From positions 806,001 to 870,000 of the forward strand of contig NZ_CP160035.1 in NCBI RefSeq assembly GCF_040703125.1: a stretch of DNA of 64,000 bases, in the 5' to 3' direction. Both the position numbers and the translations under genes were made by a program. Position 1 is the stretch's first letter; each line of letters opens with the position of its first letter. Below are positions 8,640 through 17,601 of this stretch, in pieces. This DNA is from Flavobacterium ovatum (GTDB lineage: Bacteria > Bacteroidota > Bacteroidia > Flavobacteriales > Flavobacteriaceae). The notes under the pieces are model-generated. The model ran no database searches and was not told the origin of the DNA. It was given only the letters and a program-made list of their open reading frames with translations.

Positions 8640-8816
8640 TCTTTTAGCCCTGACAGTTCCGAACGATCGGAAGAAAAGCCTTTATGGTATGAAAACCCCT
8701 TTTTTCTTGTAACGACAGAGCGACTCCACGCAATTCAGGAGAAGCTCATGTCTATACTTAGAAAAAGGGTTTGAAGACCATGAAGCTTGAAAGGTATAGC
8801 AGGAATAGCTCCTTAA
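8640..8816. ncRNA. Long-hairpin structured RNA, 6S-like candidate
   Basis: The 170-odd bases fold end to end. Outer stem AGC-CCTG (8646-8652) pairs with CAGG-aata-GCT (8800-8810). An inner bubble carries a small hairpin TTCCGA-acga-TCGGAA (8657-8672). Next AAGC-c-TTTATGGT (8676-8688) pairs with ACCATGAAGCTT (8777-8788), AAACCC with GGGTTT, and T-rich with A-rich arms. The tip pairs GACA-AGC-CTCC with GGAG-GCT-GTC around ACGCAATTCA. The closing stem, bubble and rod shape are those of 6S RNA, for which a flavobacterial class is known. I cannot fix the strand: the bubble hairpin would be on the 3' side if transcribed from the minus strand. No protein reading frame spans it. Confidence 0.45.
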
Positions 8817-8987
8817 AAAAAAGAAAAAAATTATTCTTAAAACTGAAATTTTTGACCAAAAAAAGAAGTATTTTTACGGAACTTTAGATATAAATAAAAA
8901 CCAAATTGACACTACAATTACCCTTATTGTCAGTTTATTAGAGTGCAAAAACAACACAAATTAATGAAAGAAAAGGTAAAAGAGACG

Positions 8988-9995
8988 ATGAGTTCAGAGA
9001 AAGAAGCCAAATTAAAAGCGTTGCAATTAACGCTTGATAAACTAGACAAAACCTACGGAAAAGGTACGGTGATGAAAATGGGGGACAAAGCAATTGTGGA
9101 AGTCGAAACCATTTCTTCAGGTTCTTTGGGTATCGATTTAGCCTTAGGAGTAGGCGGTTACCCTAGAGGTCGTATTGTTGAAATTTACGGACCAGAATCT
9201 TCTGGTAAAACAACGTTGACACTTCACGCGATTGCTGAAGCTCAAAAAGCAGGTGGAATTGCAGCATTTATTGATGCTGAACACGCTTTTGATAGAGGAT
9301 ATGCAGAAAAATTAGGTGTTGATATAGAAAACTTAATCATCTCACAACCAGATAACGGGGAACAAGCCCTTGAAATTGCCGAGAACTTGATTCGTTCTGG
9401 AGCAATTGATATCGTGGTTATTGACTCGGTTGCTGCTTTGACTCCAAAGAGTGAAATTGAAGGTGAAATGGGTGATTCTAAAATGGGATTACACGCACGT
9501 TTGATGTCTCAAGCTTTGCGTAAATTAACAGGAACAATTAGTAAAACAAACTGTACGGTTTTCTTCATCAACCAGTTGAGAGAGAAAATTGGTGTGATGT
9601 TTGGAAATCCCGAAACAACAACGGGTGGTAACGCCTTGAAGTTTTACGCTTCGGTACGTTTGGATATTCGTCGTTCTACTCAAATTAAAGATGGTGACAA
9701 CGTACTAGGAAATAGAACGAAAGTTAAAATCGTAAAAAATAAAGTAGCACCACCTTTTAGAACGGCAGAATTTGACATCATGTATGGTGAAGGAGTTTCT
9801 AAAACAGGTGAAATCTTAGACTTAGCAGTTGAATTTGAAATCGTGAAAAAAGCGGGTTCTTGGTTTAGCTACGGTGATACCAAATTGGGGCAAGGTCGTG
9901 ATGCTGTTAAATCTTTAATCAAAGACAATCCTGAATTAGCAGATGAATTGGAAGTGAAAATTAAAGCTAGAATTAAAGAATTGGCAGATAACTAA
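8988..9995 (+). CDS. recA: Recombinase RecA
   Basis: RecA forms ATP-dependent filaments on single-stranded DNA for homologous recombination and SOS signalling. The 335 residues from MSSEKEAK show Walker A GPESSGKT at 68-75, the FIDAEHAF strand, [12 protein letters not shown] (Walker B), the L2 loop region [21 protein letters not shown] and [13 protein letters not shown] choose the ATG at 8988 because flavobacterial RecA begins [12 protein letters not shown] at 8943 and an ATG at 8964 are in frame but would add an unusual basic tail. The gene stands alone, with a structured RNA candidate upstream and a strong terminator after it. No clear LexA-type operator was recognised. Confidence 0.97.
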   Translation: MSSEKEAKLKALQLTLDKLDKTYGKGTVMKMGDKAIVEVETISSGSLGIDLALGVGGYPRGRIVEIYGPESSGKTTLTLHAIAEAQKAGGIAAFIDAEHAFDRGYAEKLGVDIENLIISQPDNGEQALEIAENLIRSGAIDIVVIDSVAALTPKSEIEGEMGDSKMGLHARLMSQALRKLTGTISKTNCTVFFINQLREKIGVMFGNPETTTGGNALKFYASVRLDIRRSTQIKDGDNVLGNRTKVKIVKNKVAPPFRTAEFDIMYGEGVSKTGEILDLAVEFEIVKKAGSWFSYGDTKLGQGRDAVKSLIKDNPELADELEVKIKARIKELADN

Positions 9996-10014
9996 TCCTT
10001 TATAATAACAATAC

Positions 10015-10050
10015 AAAAATGCTCGAATGTGAATTCGAGCATTTTTTTTA
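10015..10050 (+). terminator. recA terminator
   Basis: GCTCGAAT (10021-10028) and ATTCGAGC (10033-10040) pair around GTGA, extended by flanking A/T pairs, followed by an eight-T run. Confidence 0.85.
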
Positions 10051-10140
10051 TCTTTATCTATCGTTTTTTGAAAAAAGACGCAACCTTTCTCAAACATTTT
10101 CATCTTAAAAGAATATACTATTAACCCTAAAATTTGAAAA

Positions 10141-10554
10141 ATGAAAAAGATTTTATTATTATTCGCTTTAATGACGGTACTCATAAGTTGTACTAAAGAC
10201 AATGTTCCTTCTGACACCTACACCTTTCATGTGCTTCCTGTAGAAAGCTATGAAGTTCCTGCCACTTTTACTTTGGGTCAAACATATGAAATCAAATTAA
10301 AGTACCAAAAACCTACTGCTTGTCATTTGTATCAAGGTATTTATTATACAAAAGATTTTAATACTAGAACTATCGCCATCCAAACTGCAGTAAAAGATAA
10401 CGAAGTATGCACTACTGAAGTACCGCCTTTATCTGAAGCATCCTTTAACTTTATAGCCAGTGAAACAGGCTCATACATCTTTAAATTTTACAAAGGAAAA
10501 GATACTGATGGCACTAACTTATTTGAAGAAGTTGAAATTCAAGTAACTGAATAA
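10141..10554 (+). CDS. Small lipoprotein of unknown function
   Basis: The 137-residue product starts MKKILLLFALMTVLISC, a classic lipoprotein signal with the lipid-bearing Cys at 17 after LIS. The mature part is beta-rich and has two further Cys residues that could form a disulphide. I do not recognise the family; it looks like a small immunoglobulin-like or beta-sandwich lipoprotein of the outer membrane, exposed to the periplasm or surface. It lies 16 bases ahead of the sigma factor gene on the same strand and may be co-transcribed with it. Confidence 0.7.
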   Translation: MKKILLLFALMTVLISCTKDNVPSDTYTFHVLPVESYEVPATFTLGQTYEIKLKYQKPTACHLYQGIYYTKDFNTRTIAIQTAVKDNEVCTTEVPPLSEASFNFIASETGSYIFKFYKGKDTDGTNLFEEVEIQVTE

Positions 10555-10570
10555 TCAATAGTAGAATTCT

Positions 10571-11113
10571 GTGATAGTAGAAGAAATCATTAAAGAATGT
10601 AAAAAAAATAACCCCAAGGCACAGGAACAACTCTACAATTTGTTCGTGAAAAAGCTCTTTGGAGTCAGTTTGAAATATTCTAATAGCTACGCAGACGCGC
10701 AGGACAATTTACAAGATGGTTTTTTGATTATTTTTCGAAAAATAGAACAGTTCTCCGGCAAAGGCTCCTTTGAAGGTTGGTGCAAGCGTATTATGATCAA
10801 TAATGCACTCCAAAAGTACAAAGGAGTTCATTATATGGAAGTATTGAACGAATCTATTGCAACTGTTGAAATCGAATTTGAAGAAGAAGCCATACCACTC
10901 GATTATTTGTTACAAATCATTCAAGAACTGCCGCATCAATACCGAATCGTTTTTAGTTTGTATGTATTAGACGGCTATTCTCACCAAGAAATTAGTGAAA
11001 TGCTCTCCATTTCAACAGGAACTACAAAATCGAATTTACACAGAGCCCGACTTCTATTGAAAGAAAAAATCGAAAATCGAAACAACAACCCTCAAGAATC
11101 ATCGGCACAATGA
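10571..11113 (+). CDS. ECF-type RNA polymerase sigma factor
   Basis: This 180-residue sigma-70 family factor has region 2 (YADAQDNLQDGFLIIFRKIEQF, then GSFEGWCKRIMINNAL) and region 4 (LPHQYRIVFSLYVLDGYSHQ, EISEMLSISTGTTKSNLHRA). ECF factors direct RNA polymerase to a small regulon when released from a membrane anti-sigma factor. The start codon is GTG. Its last codons overlap the next gene as ATGA at 11110-11113, so the downstream membrane protein is its likely partner. No regulon promoter can be assigned from this window. Confidence 0.9.
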   Translation: MIVEEIIKECKKNNPKAQEQLYNLFVKKLFGVSLKYSNSYADAQDNLQDGFLIIFRKIEQFSGKGSFEGWCKRIMINNALQKYKGVHYMEVLNESIATVEIEFEEEAIPLDYLLQIIQELPHQYRIVFSLYVLDGYSHQEISEMLSISTGTTKSNLHRARLLLKEKIENRNNNPQESSAQ

Positions 11114-12489
11114 AAGAGAAAAAAAATATAGACCGATTGTTTCAAGAACAATTAAAAGATTTTGAAGCAGCACCAAACGAACAGGTTTGGTGCAACATCG
11201 CTGCAGAATTAAATAACGACAAGAAAAAAAGACGTGTAATTCCTTTGTGGTTAAAATATTCGGGCATTGCTGCTACTTTACTCTTAGGTATTTTTGGTGT
11301 CAAAATAATTGGAAATAAAGATTTTATTACTCCAAATAACACTGTAGTAAATAAAACTATTCCTGAAAAAACACGAAGTATTGTTGATGAAAATAAAGTA
11401 GTCCAAGAGAATAATCAAGAAGTAGTAAGAATTTCAACAACTGAAAAATCAATAACAAATCATAATGCGTCAACTGAAAAATTACGCACTACTTCGCATA
11501 TAAAAACAACGCAAGGTTTCACAAATTTAGATTCAACAACCAAAAGAAAAGCAGCGTTACAACAAGAAAATGCAATAACAAACGCAACTCAAAATAACAA
11601 TAAAACAATTGCTAATCCATTAGTTATTATCGATAAAAGTAAAATCAAGACTGATGATTTAAATAAAAATATTGCGACTACTAATTTAAAAGAAACTGTT
11701 ACTAAAACTTCGGATGGAACGAATGAACTGGAAGAGCTTTTAAAAGATAAAACAGAAAATAAAAATGATTTGGCCGAAGTCAGTAAAAGTAAATGGCAAA
11801 TATCTCCTAACGTTGCTCCAGTGTATCTTCAAACTAATTCGGGAGGATCAGCTATTGATAATCAGTTTTCAAATAATGATAAAAGTGCAAAAACAAGTTT
11901 AAGTTTTGGGTTGGGAGTTCAGTACGCTTTAACTTCAAAATTGACCATCCGGTCTGGAATCAATAAAGTAGCTTTGGACTATAACACCAATGATATTATA
12001 TATGCTCCCAGTTTAGTGACCAATAGTATCGCAAGTATTAATTACGACCCTAATAATGTCATTGAAGTAAAAAACGAAGCCAGATTTAATACCTTATCAT
12101 CGGCTGAGAAAAATATTCAAAAAACAGAAAACGGAGCCATCAATCAAAAAATGGGTTATTTTGAATTACCAATGGAGGTTTCATATGCTCTTTTGGATAA
12201 AAAAATAGGTATTAGTATTATTGGAGGGTTTAGTACCTTATTCTTGAATGAAAACAAAATCTCTTTAATATCTTCTGAATCGAATCTTGAATTGGGCGAA
12301 GCCAATAATTTGAATAAAATTCACTTGAGTTCCAATTTTGGAGTTGGATTTAACTACCAATTGGTTCCATCTCTTCAATTTCATTTTGAACCCATGGTCA
12401 AATACCAATGGAATACTTTTTCATCTAATTCCAATAATTTTAAGCCAGTGTTTCTAGGCTTGTACTCTGGGGTGAGTTACCGCTTTTAA
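11110..12489 (+). CDS. Membrane-anchored protein with C-terminal outer-membrane beta-barrel, sigma partner
   Basis: The first 45 residues are charged and cytoplasmic, with FQEQLKDFEAAPNEQVWCNIAAEL resembling the start of flavobacterial anti-sigma-like proteins. One membrane helix follows (LWLKYSGIAATLLLGIFGVKII, about 46-67). Then comes a long, low-complexity Asn/Thr/Lys-rich spacer to about residue 235. The last 220 residues have alternating strands and end in YSGVSYRF, a C-terminal Phe as in outer-membrane beta-barrels (PorT-like). If both ends fold as read, one chain would join inner and outer membranes. It is translationally coupled to the ECF sigma gene. Its tail overlaps the convergent plsC gene by 50 bases. 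Confidence 0.65.
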   Translation: MKEKKNIDRLFQEQLKDFEAAPNEQVWCNIAAELNNDKKKRRVIPLWLKYSGIAATLLLGIFGVKIIGNKDFITPNNTVVNKTIPEKTRSIVDENKVVQENNQEVVRISTTEKSITNHNASTEKLRTTSHIKTTQGFTNLDSTTKRKAALQQENAITNATQNNNKTIANPLVIIDKSKIKTDDLNKNIATTNLKETVTKTSDGTNELEELLKDKTENKNDLAEVSKSKWQISPNVAPVYLQTNSGGSAIDNQFSNNDKSAKTSLSFGLGVQYALTSKLTIRSGINKVALDYNTNDIIYAPSLVTNSIASINYDPNNVIEVKNEARFNTLSSAEKNIQKTENGAINQKMGYFELPMEVSYALLDKKIGISIIGGFSTLFLNENKISLISSESNLELGEANNLNKIHLSSNFGVGFNYQLVPSLQFHFEPMVKYQWNTFSSNSNNFKPVFLGLYSGVSYRF

Positions 12490-13225
12490 AATTAAATTCA
12501 AGAAGCTGTTTCAGTATCACTGTACGTGTTTCTTCTCGAAGGGCTTTACGCTCTAATGGTATTTTTCCTTGAGTATCAATAGGCGAATGAATTTTCACTC
12601 TCATAATCCCAGGACTTCCGCTGAAAAAAGTATATGAAAATCGTTTTTTATTATCTGCAAAAGTAATAGGTACAATTGGGATTTGGTGCTCTATCGCTAA
12701 TCGGAAAGCTCCATCTTTGAACGTGTCTAACACAACAGATTCGTCATTTGGAACGCCACCTTCGGGAAAAATACAAACGCTCAATCCTCTACTTAATCTC
12801 TTTTGAGCCTGCTTAAAAACTTCATTTTTACTTTTAGAGCAATTTCTATCTACTAAAATACAAGTACGTTTGTAGAAAAACCCAAACAAAGGAATCTTAG
12901 CCAATTCTTGTTTGCCTACAAAAACAAAAGGATTTTTGACCACAGCCAACATTAACATAATATCTGTCATGGAAGTATGATTGGCAATAATCATATAACT
13001 TTTTTTGCGATCTAATTTTTGTTCTTTTTTTACTAAATAATAAAAACCCATTGCAAAAAGAATAAACTTCGCCCAAATACGAGCCATCCTAAAAAAATAA
13101 GGATATCCTTTGTACGAAAAGATAGAAATGACCAAAAACGGAAACATAATCAAGATAGGAATAGCCATGACTACGTAAAACCATATCCTCCACAATGTCC
13201 AAAAAATAATTTTTATCCCTTTCAT
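12440..13225 (-). CDS. plsC: 1-acyl-sn-glycerol-3-phosphate acyltransferase
   Basis: PlsC adds the second acyl chain to lysophosphatidic acid to make phosphatidic acid at the inner membrane. The 261-residue product has the catalytic NHTSMTD motif (NHx4D, about 82-88), a second block with KIPLFGFFYKR and the substrate motif FPEGG (about 153-157). Two hydrophobic stretches lie in the first 60 residues. I choose the ATG at 13225 (MKGIKIIFWT); the longer frame to 13285 adds a stretch upstream of a TATTTTTG -7 box at 13231-13238 and is unlikely. The 3' end overlaps the convergent beta-barrel gene. Confidence 0.9.
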   Translation of the reverse strand: MKGIKIIFWTLWRIWFYVVMAIPILIMFPFLVISIFSYKGYPYFFRMARIWAKFILFAMGFYYLVKKEQKLDRKKSYMIIANHTSMTDIMLMLAVVKNPFVFVGKQELAKIPLFGFFYKRTCILVDRNCSKSKNEVFKQAQKRLSRGLSVCIFPEGGVPNDESVVLDTFKDGAFRLAIEHQIPIVPITFADNKKRFSYTFFSGSPGIMRVKIHSPIDTQGKIPLERKALREETRTVILKQLLEFNFKSGNSPQSTSLETLA

Positions 13226-13347
13226 GAGTTCAAAAATAAGGAATAGTACGTTAGTTTTATCAAAAACAATTAAATTTGGGGACAATTAGAATTTAAAAAC
13301 AAATTACTGTTTTAAATAAAGAATATCAGACCAAACAATTTTAAAAG

Positions 13348-13399
13348 TTAAACCATTAAGAAATTAAGTTTATTAAGTCTTAATTTCTTAATGGTTTAA
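13348..13399. repeat. 21-base inverted repeat upstream of trpS
   Basis: A perfect 21-base arm at 13348-13368 (TTAAACCATTAAGAAATTAA..) pairs with 13379-13399 around a 10-base loop. It sits between the divergent plsC and trpS starts. It lacks a proper T-run, so it may be an operator, an RNA hairpin in the trpS leader or just a mobile-repeat relic. Confidence 0.6.
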
Positions 13400-13463
13400 A
13401 AAATAATCTAATGTTTTAATTTGACATTTTTTAAACAAATATAATGGTACATAAAATAAAATA

Positions 13464-14438
13464 ATGGCAAAAATACTTACCGGTGTACAAAGTACCGGAA
13501 CACCACATTTAGGCAATTTACTAGGCGCAATCATTCCTGCAATTGCATTATCAAACAATCCAGAAAACGAATCATTCTTGTTTATAGCCGATTTGCATTC
13601 GATCACTCAAATAAAAGATGGCGAAACCTTACGCAACAATACCTACAGTACGGCTGCCGCTTGGTTGGCTTGTGGATTGAATGTGGATAAAGTTACTTTT
13701 TACAGACAATCTGATGTGCCGCAAACTGCTGAGTTAACTTGGTATTTGAGCTGCTTTTTTCCGTACCAACGTTTGACATTGGCGCACTCTTTCAAAGATA
13801 AAGCAGATCGATTGGATGATGTAAATGCTGGTTTGTTTAGCTACCCAATGCTTATGGCAGCCGATATCTTATTGTACGATGCCGAAGTAGTTCCCGTAGG
13901 AAAAGATCAATTACAACACCTTGAAATTACTCGTGATGTAGCCTCTCGTTTCAACCACCAAATGGGAGAAACTTTTGTGTTACCAGAAGCTAAAATTCAA
14001 GAAAATAGCATGTTGATACCAGGTACAAATGGTGGCAAAATGAGTAAATCTGCGAATAATATCATCAATATATTTTTGAATGATAAAGCGTTGCGCAAAC
14101 AAATCATGGCGATAGAAACGGATAGTACACCACTAGAAGAACCTAAAAATCCAGATACTTGCAATGCATTTGCGATCTATTCGTTATTAGCCAATGAAGA
14201 ACAATTGGCAACCATGAGAGCCAATTACATAGGGGGAAATTACGGTTATGGACATGCTAAACAAGCTTTGTTTGAGCTGATTGTAGAAAAATTCAAGACC
14301 GAAAGAGAAAAATACAATTACTACTTGGAAAACCTGCCGGAAGTAGATGCGTTATTGGAGATAGGAGCCAACAAAGCTTCTGCAGTTGCGACTGGCGTTT
14401 TGAAAAGAGTTCGTGCCAAATTAGGGTTTGCAGTGTAA
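13464..14438 (+). CDS. trpS: Tryptophan--tRNA ligase
   Basis: TrpS charges tRNA-Trp. The 324-residue class I synthetase shows the HIGH-type motif as GTPHLGN (12-18), the KMSKS motif as GKMSKS (about 191-196), and typical blocks LSCFFPYQRLTLAHSFKDK and PVGKDQLQHLEITRDVA. The length is normal for bacterial TrpS. It is a single gene behind a long inverted repeat and before a strong two-way terminator. No trp leader peptide or T-box-like element was seen. Confidence 0.97.
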   Translation: MAKILTGVQSTGTPHLGNLLGAIIPAIALSNNPENESFLFIADLHSITQIKDGETLRNNTYSTAAAWLACGLNVDKVTFYRQSDVPQTAELTWYLSCFFPYQRLTLAHSFKDKADRLDDVNAGLFSYPMLMAADILLYDAEVVPVGKDQLQHLEITRDVASRFNHQMGETFVLPEAKIQENSMLIPGTNGGKMSKSANNIINIFLNDKALRKQIMAIETDSTPLEEPKNPDTCNAFAIYSLLANEEQLATMRANYIGGNYGYGHAKQALFELIVEKFKTEREKYNYYLENLPEVDALLEIGANKASAVATGVLKRVRAKLGFAV

Positions 14439-14459
14439 CTTGTATTCCTTATTCCAAAT

Positions 14460-14503
14460 AAAAACGGTCTCAACATCCTTCTAGATATTGAGACCGTTTT
14501 TAT
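14460..14503. terminator. Two-way terminator between trpS and DUF3575-like gene
   Basis: AAAACGGTCTCAA (14461-14473) pairs with TTGAGACCGTTTT (14488-14500), with A- and T-runs on the outside serving both converging genes. Confidence 0.85.
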
Positions 14504-14511
14504 GTTTTTTA

Positions 14512-15054
14512 CTAAAAGCGATACCCTAAACTGATACCACCTCTTCCTACTACTTCTGGACTATTGCTATCTATTAAATTTCTACCAATACCTCCACTGA
14601 ATTCAAAGACAAAGCCTCTAGGATGAATCCATTTAGCACCAACACTAAAACCTAATGCTAAATCCGTAAATGATTCACCGCCTCTGTTTGTACTGCTATA
14701 CGTTTGCGTATTATTATTATATACATAATCAACGTACACGCTTTTTTTTCCAGAGTTTAACATAGAAAATCCTTCTACAAAAAATCCTGCAGCTGGTTTT
14801 TCACCAAAATAAGCTCTGTAATAAGGAGACAAACTGAAATTTAAATCAGCATCATCTTGTTTTGCATAAAAGACGGAAATACCAACTCCCGAATCATTTG
14901 ACAATATTCGCTCATAAGTAAACTCAGTTGCTCCAATTACCAAAAACAAAGCATTAGCTTTGATTTCGTTTTTTAACAATGAAGTTGTTTTTTGTTCTTG
15001 ACCAAAGAAAAATAGAGACGAAAATAGACTCAAAAATAATATTGCTTTTTTCAT
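14512..15054 (-). CDS. Small outer-membrane beta-barrel protein, DUF3575-like
   Basis: The 180-residue product has a signal peptide (MKKAILFLSLFSSLFFFGQE) followed by alternating strands and ends in GGISLGYRF, the C-terminal Phe of outer-membrane barrels. The KNEIKANALFLVIGATEFTYERILS start of the mature part fits DUF3575-type proteins of bacteroidetes. No enzymatic motif is seen. It is a single gene; a shared terminator separates it from trpS. Family assignment is less certain than the barrel call. Confidence 0.65.
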   Translation of the reverse strand: MKKAILFLSLFSSLFFFGQEQKTTSLLKNEIKANALFLVIGATEFTYERILSNDSGVGISVFYAKQDDADLNFSLSPYYRAYFGEKPAAGFFVEGFSMLNSGKKSVYVDYVYNNNTQTYSSTNRGGESFTDLALGFSVGAKWIHPRGFVFEFSGGIGRNLIDSNSPEVVGRGGISLGYRF

Positions 15055-15197
15055 GTTTTTAACAAATTAGTTGTTTAAAATAAAACAACAAATATATACA
15101 AAACAACCTACAATAAAATTTTTAAATATTAAATAATTTAAGGTCAATTTTAAGTAAAAAATAAGTTTAGGAAATCCAGATCGTGCTTTATTTATAG

Positions 15198-16244
15198 CTA
15201 TAAATTGGCCTTTATTTTATGAACCACATCTTGAACTGGAATGGTTCGCATCACATTCTCATAACCTGCTACTTGTTTATTCCCATAAACCGAAGTGGGC
15301 AATAAAGGATATTGAGTTCTATCAGGAACCAAAACATTATCAAGTGATTGATTGAATGGTAAAAATCCCGCATAAGGATGTGTTGCTCCCCAAAGTGTAA
15401 CGACCTTCACTCCTAGCATGGCAGCAATATGTGCATTGCCTGAATCCATAGAAAGCATCACATCAAGATTACTTATTAATTGCAATTCTTCTTGAAATTT
15501 GACTTTACCAGCTACATTGATAACGTTGGCTTTGTCTTTTGCAAAAGTTTCTAAAATTTCGATTTCTGACTTTCCACCACCAAAAAGGAGAACGGTATAA
15601 TCTTCATTTTCTGCCAATGAATCAATCACTTCTTGCATCAAGTCTTGAGGATAGACTTTGGATGCGTATTGTGCAAAAGGAGCGACTCCTATTATTGTTT
15701 TACAATCTCCTGTAAGTTTCAATAAATCTTGGCTTAAAATAGCTTTTTCGGGAAACTCAGGATTCGATAAATCAATAGAAAGTCCTAATTTTTGAAAGAC
15801 TTTGGCATGTCTTTGAAGCATGGTAGGCAATTGTTGAAAAACTTTATTTTCGGCTCTAGTCAAAGCTTTTTTTCCAGCTCTTCCTTTGTTTACTGAAGCT
15901 ACTTTTTTTCCCGTTAAACTAAAAAAAGTACGAACGATTTTAGAACGCAATACATTGTGCAAATCTGCGAAAGCGTCAATATCTAATCTTTTTAATTCTT
16001 GAAATAATCGCACCAATCCTGGAAAACCTTTATGCCTTCCTTTTTCGTCAAAAGCAAAAAAAGTAAGATTCGGAATTCCTTCGAAAAAAGGTTTAAAAAA
16101 AGGGCGTGAAACTACCGTTAATTTGACCTCTGGATATTTAGATACCAGAGCTCGTAAAACAGGAACCGTCATGGCGACATCTCCCATTGCGGATAGTCTC
16201 ATAACGGCTATATGTTGTGGTTTTTGCGACAAAATATGTCTCAA
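15198..16244 (-). CDS. Glycosyltransferase family 9 (heptosyltransferase-like)
   Basis: The 348-residue product resembles ADP-heptose:LPS heptosyltransferases. It has VMRLSAMGDVAMTVPVLRAL at the start, DLHNVLRSKIV, and the C-terminal donor block SMDSGNAHIAAMLGVKVVTLWG-type (SNLDVMLSMDSGNAHIAAML). It probably adds a sugar to the lipopolysaccharide core at the inner face of the inner membrane. The start is a TTG (16244) directly after the TAA of the DUF4254 gene; an ATG at 16202 would cut the first strand of the fold. It forms a two-gene operon with DUF4254, a pairing common in flavobacteria. Confidence 0.85.
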   Translation of the reverse strand: MRHILSQKPQHIAVMRLSAMGDVAMTVPVLRALVSKYPEVKLTVVSRPFFKPFFEGIPNLTFFAFDEKGRHKGFPGLVRLFQELKRLDIDAFADLHNVLRSKIVRTFFSLTGKKVASVNKGRAGKKALTRAENKVFQQLPTMLQRHAKVFQKLGLSIDLSNPEFPEKAILSQDLLKLTGDCKTIIGVAPFAQYASKVYPQDLMQEVIDSLAENEDYTVLLFGGGKSEIEILETFAKDKANVINVAGKVKFQEELQLISNLDVMLSMDSGNAHIAAMLGVKVVTLWGATHPYAGFLPFNQSLDNVLVPDRTQYPLLPTSVYGNKQVAGYENVMRTIPVQDVVHKIKANL

Positions 16245-16850
16245 TTACTTCTTTCCTTGGTACAAAACAGGATTCAATTCATCATCATTGTACATTTTCA
16301 TTTGCTTGTACACTTTCATGAATTTATCACCATTTGAGATATCAGTCAACAAATCATCGATTGCAGTTGATAAATCAGTTCTTTGCTCCAATAGAATGTT
16401 CAATTTATCTTGACATTTATCTCTATGATCTTGTGAAGCTTCGGCACGAGTAGCTTCTTCGTTCATGTGGTAAATTTTCAAGGCCAAGATTGACAATCTA
16501 TCAAATGCCCAAGCAGGACTTTCAGAGTTAATTTTCGCTTCTACTTTAGCTTCTACTTTACTGTATTTTTGTAAAAAATAACCATCGATGTATTCCACCA
16601 TATCTGTACGTTCTTGGTTAGAAGCATCAATTTTACGCTTCAAAGTCAAGGCCGCTACTGGGTCTATATTTGGGTCACGAATAATGTCTTCATAATGCCA
16701 TTGTACTGTATCAATCCAATTTTTCAAATAAAGCAAATGCTCAAATTGATCTTTTGGAAAAGGATTGTTTATCGGTTGATCTACATTATCATATTGATGA
16801 TAATCTTTAATACTTTGTTCGAAAACGGAATAAGCTAGTTTTGAAAACAT
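16245..16850 (-). CDS. DUF4254 family protein
   Basis: This 201-residue, largely helical, soluble protein (FEHLLYLKNWIDTVQWHYED, INSESPAWAFDRLSILALKI, long C-terminal helix) matches the DUF4254 family, whose function is unknown. It regularly sits directly upstream of a family 9 glycosyltransferase gene, as here with no gap, so a part in lipopolysaccharide assembly is the best guess. No signal peptide or membrane segment is visible. Confidence 0.75.
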   Translation of the reverse strand: MFSKLAYSVFEQSIKDYHQYDNVDQPINNPFPKDQFEHLLYLKNWIDTVQWHYEDIIRDPNIDPVAALTLKRKIDASNQERTDMVEYIDGYFLQKYSKVEAKVEAKINSESPAWAFDRLSILALKIYHMNEEATRAEASQDHRDKCQDKLNILLEQRTDLSTAIDDLLTDISNGDKFMKVYKQMKMYNDDELNPVLYQGKK

Positions 16851-16947
16851 ATCGTTATATTTTATATAAGCAAAGATACTTTTTATACTTTTATAAAAAA
16901 ATTAGAATTAAACTTTCTGATTCTAATTCAAAAAAGCCGTTTTTACT

Positions 16948-17601
16948 ATGAAAATTCATCATTTATCTGAAAAAAATAGTGTGTTGAATCATTTTTTGGC
17001 ACAAATCAGAAATGTAAATATCCATCAAGACCGTATGCGTTTTCGCCGAAATATCGAACGCATTGGGGAAATTATGGCGTATGAAATTAGTAAAAATTTC
17101 GACTACAATCCTATTGAAATTCAAACACCATTAGGGACAAAATCTAGTACTGAAATCCAAGATCCTATTGTGATTTGTTCTATTCTAAGAGCTGGATTGC
17201 CTTTTCATCAAGGTTTTTTGAATTACTTTGATGAAGCTGATAATGGATTTATATCAGCTTTCAGGTACCATCCCAACCATGACGAATTTTTTGAAATTAG
17301 AGTAGAATACCAAGCCGTTGGCGACATTAATTCAAAATATGTATTGCTAGTTGATCCCATGCTTGCTACGGGACAATCCATAGTTGCTGTGTTTAACAAA
17401 TTAATTGAAAGAGGTTCTCCAAAAGAAATTCATATCGGAGTTGTTATTGCTGCTCCTGAAGGTATTGCTCATCTTGAAGAAAAATTACCTAAAAATTGTC
17501 ATCTATGGATTGCTTCAATAGATGAAAAACTAAATGATCAATTTTACATTGTTCCTGGATTAGGAGACGCCGGTGATTTAGGGTATGGAACTAAATTATA
17601 G
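16948..17601 (+). CDS. upp: Uracil phosphoribosyltransferase
   Basis: Upp turns uracil and PRPP into UMP in pyrimidine salvage. The 217-residue product shows the PRPP loop LLVDPMLATGQS (about 133-144) and the uracil-binding end VPGLGDAGDLGYGTK. The N-terminal RFRRNIERIGEIMAYEISK and SILRAGLPFHQGF blocks are typical. Its last six bases overlap the tail of the convergent DUF6427 gene. The neighbours DUF6427, DUF6341 and purD are a familiar flavobacterial group. Confidence 0.95.
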   Translation: MKIHHLSEKNSVLNHFLAQIRNVNIHQDRMRFRRNIERIGEIMAYEISKNFDYNPIEIQTPLGTKSSTEIQDPIVICSILRAGLPFHQGFLNYFDEADNGFISAFRYHPNHDEFFEIRVEYQAVGDINSKYVLLVDPMLATGQSIVAVFNKLIERGSPKEIHIGVVIAAPEGIAHLEEKLPKNCHLWIASIDEKLNDQFYIVPGLGDAGDLGYGTKL

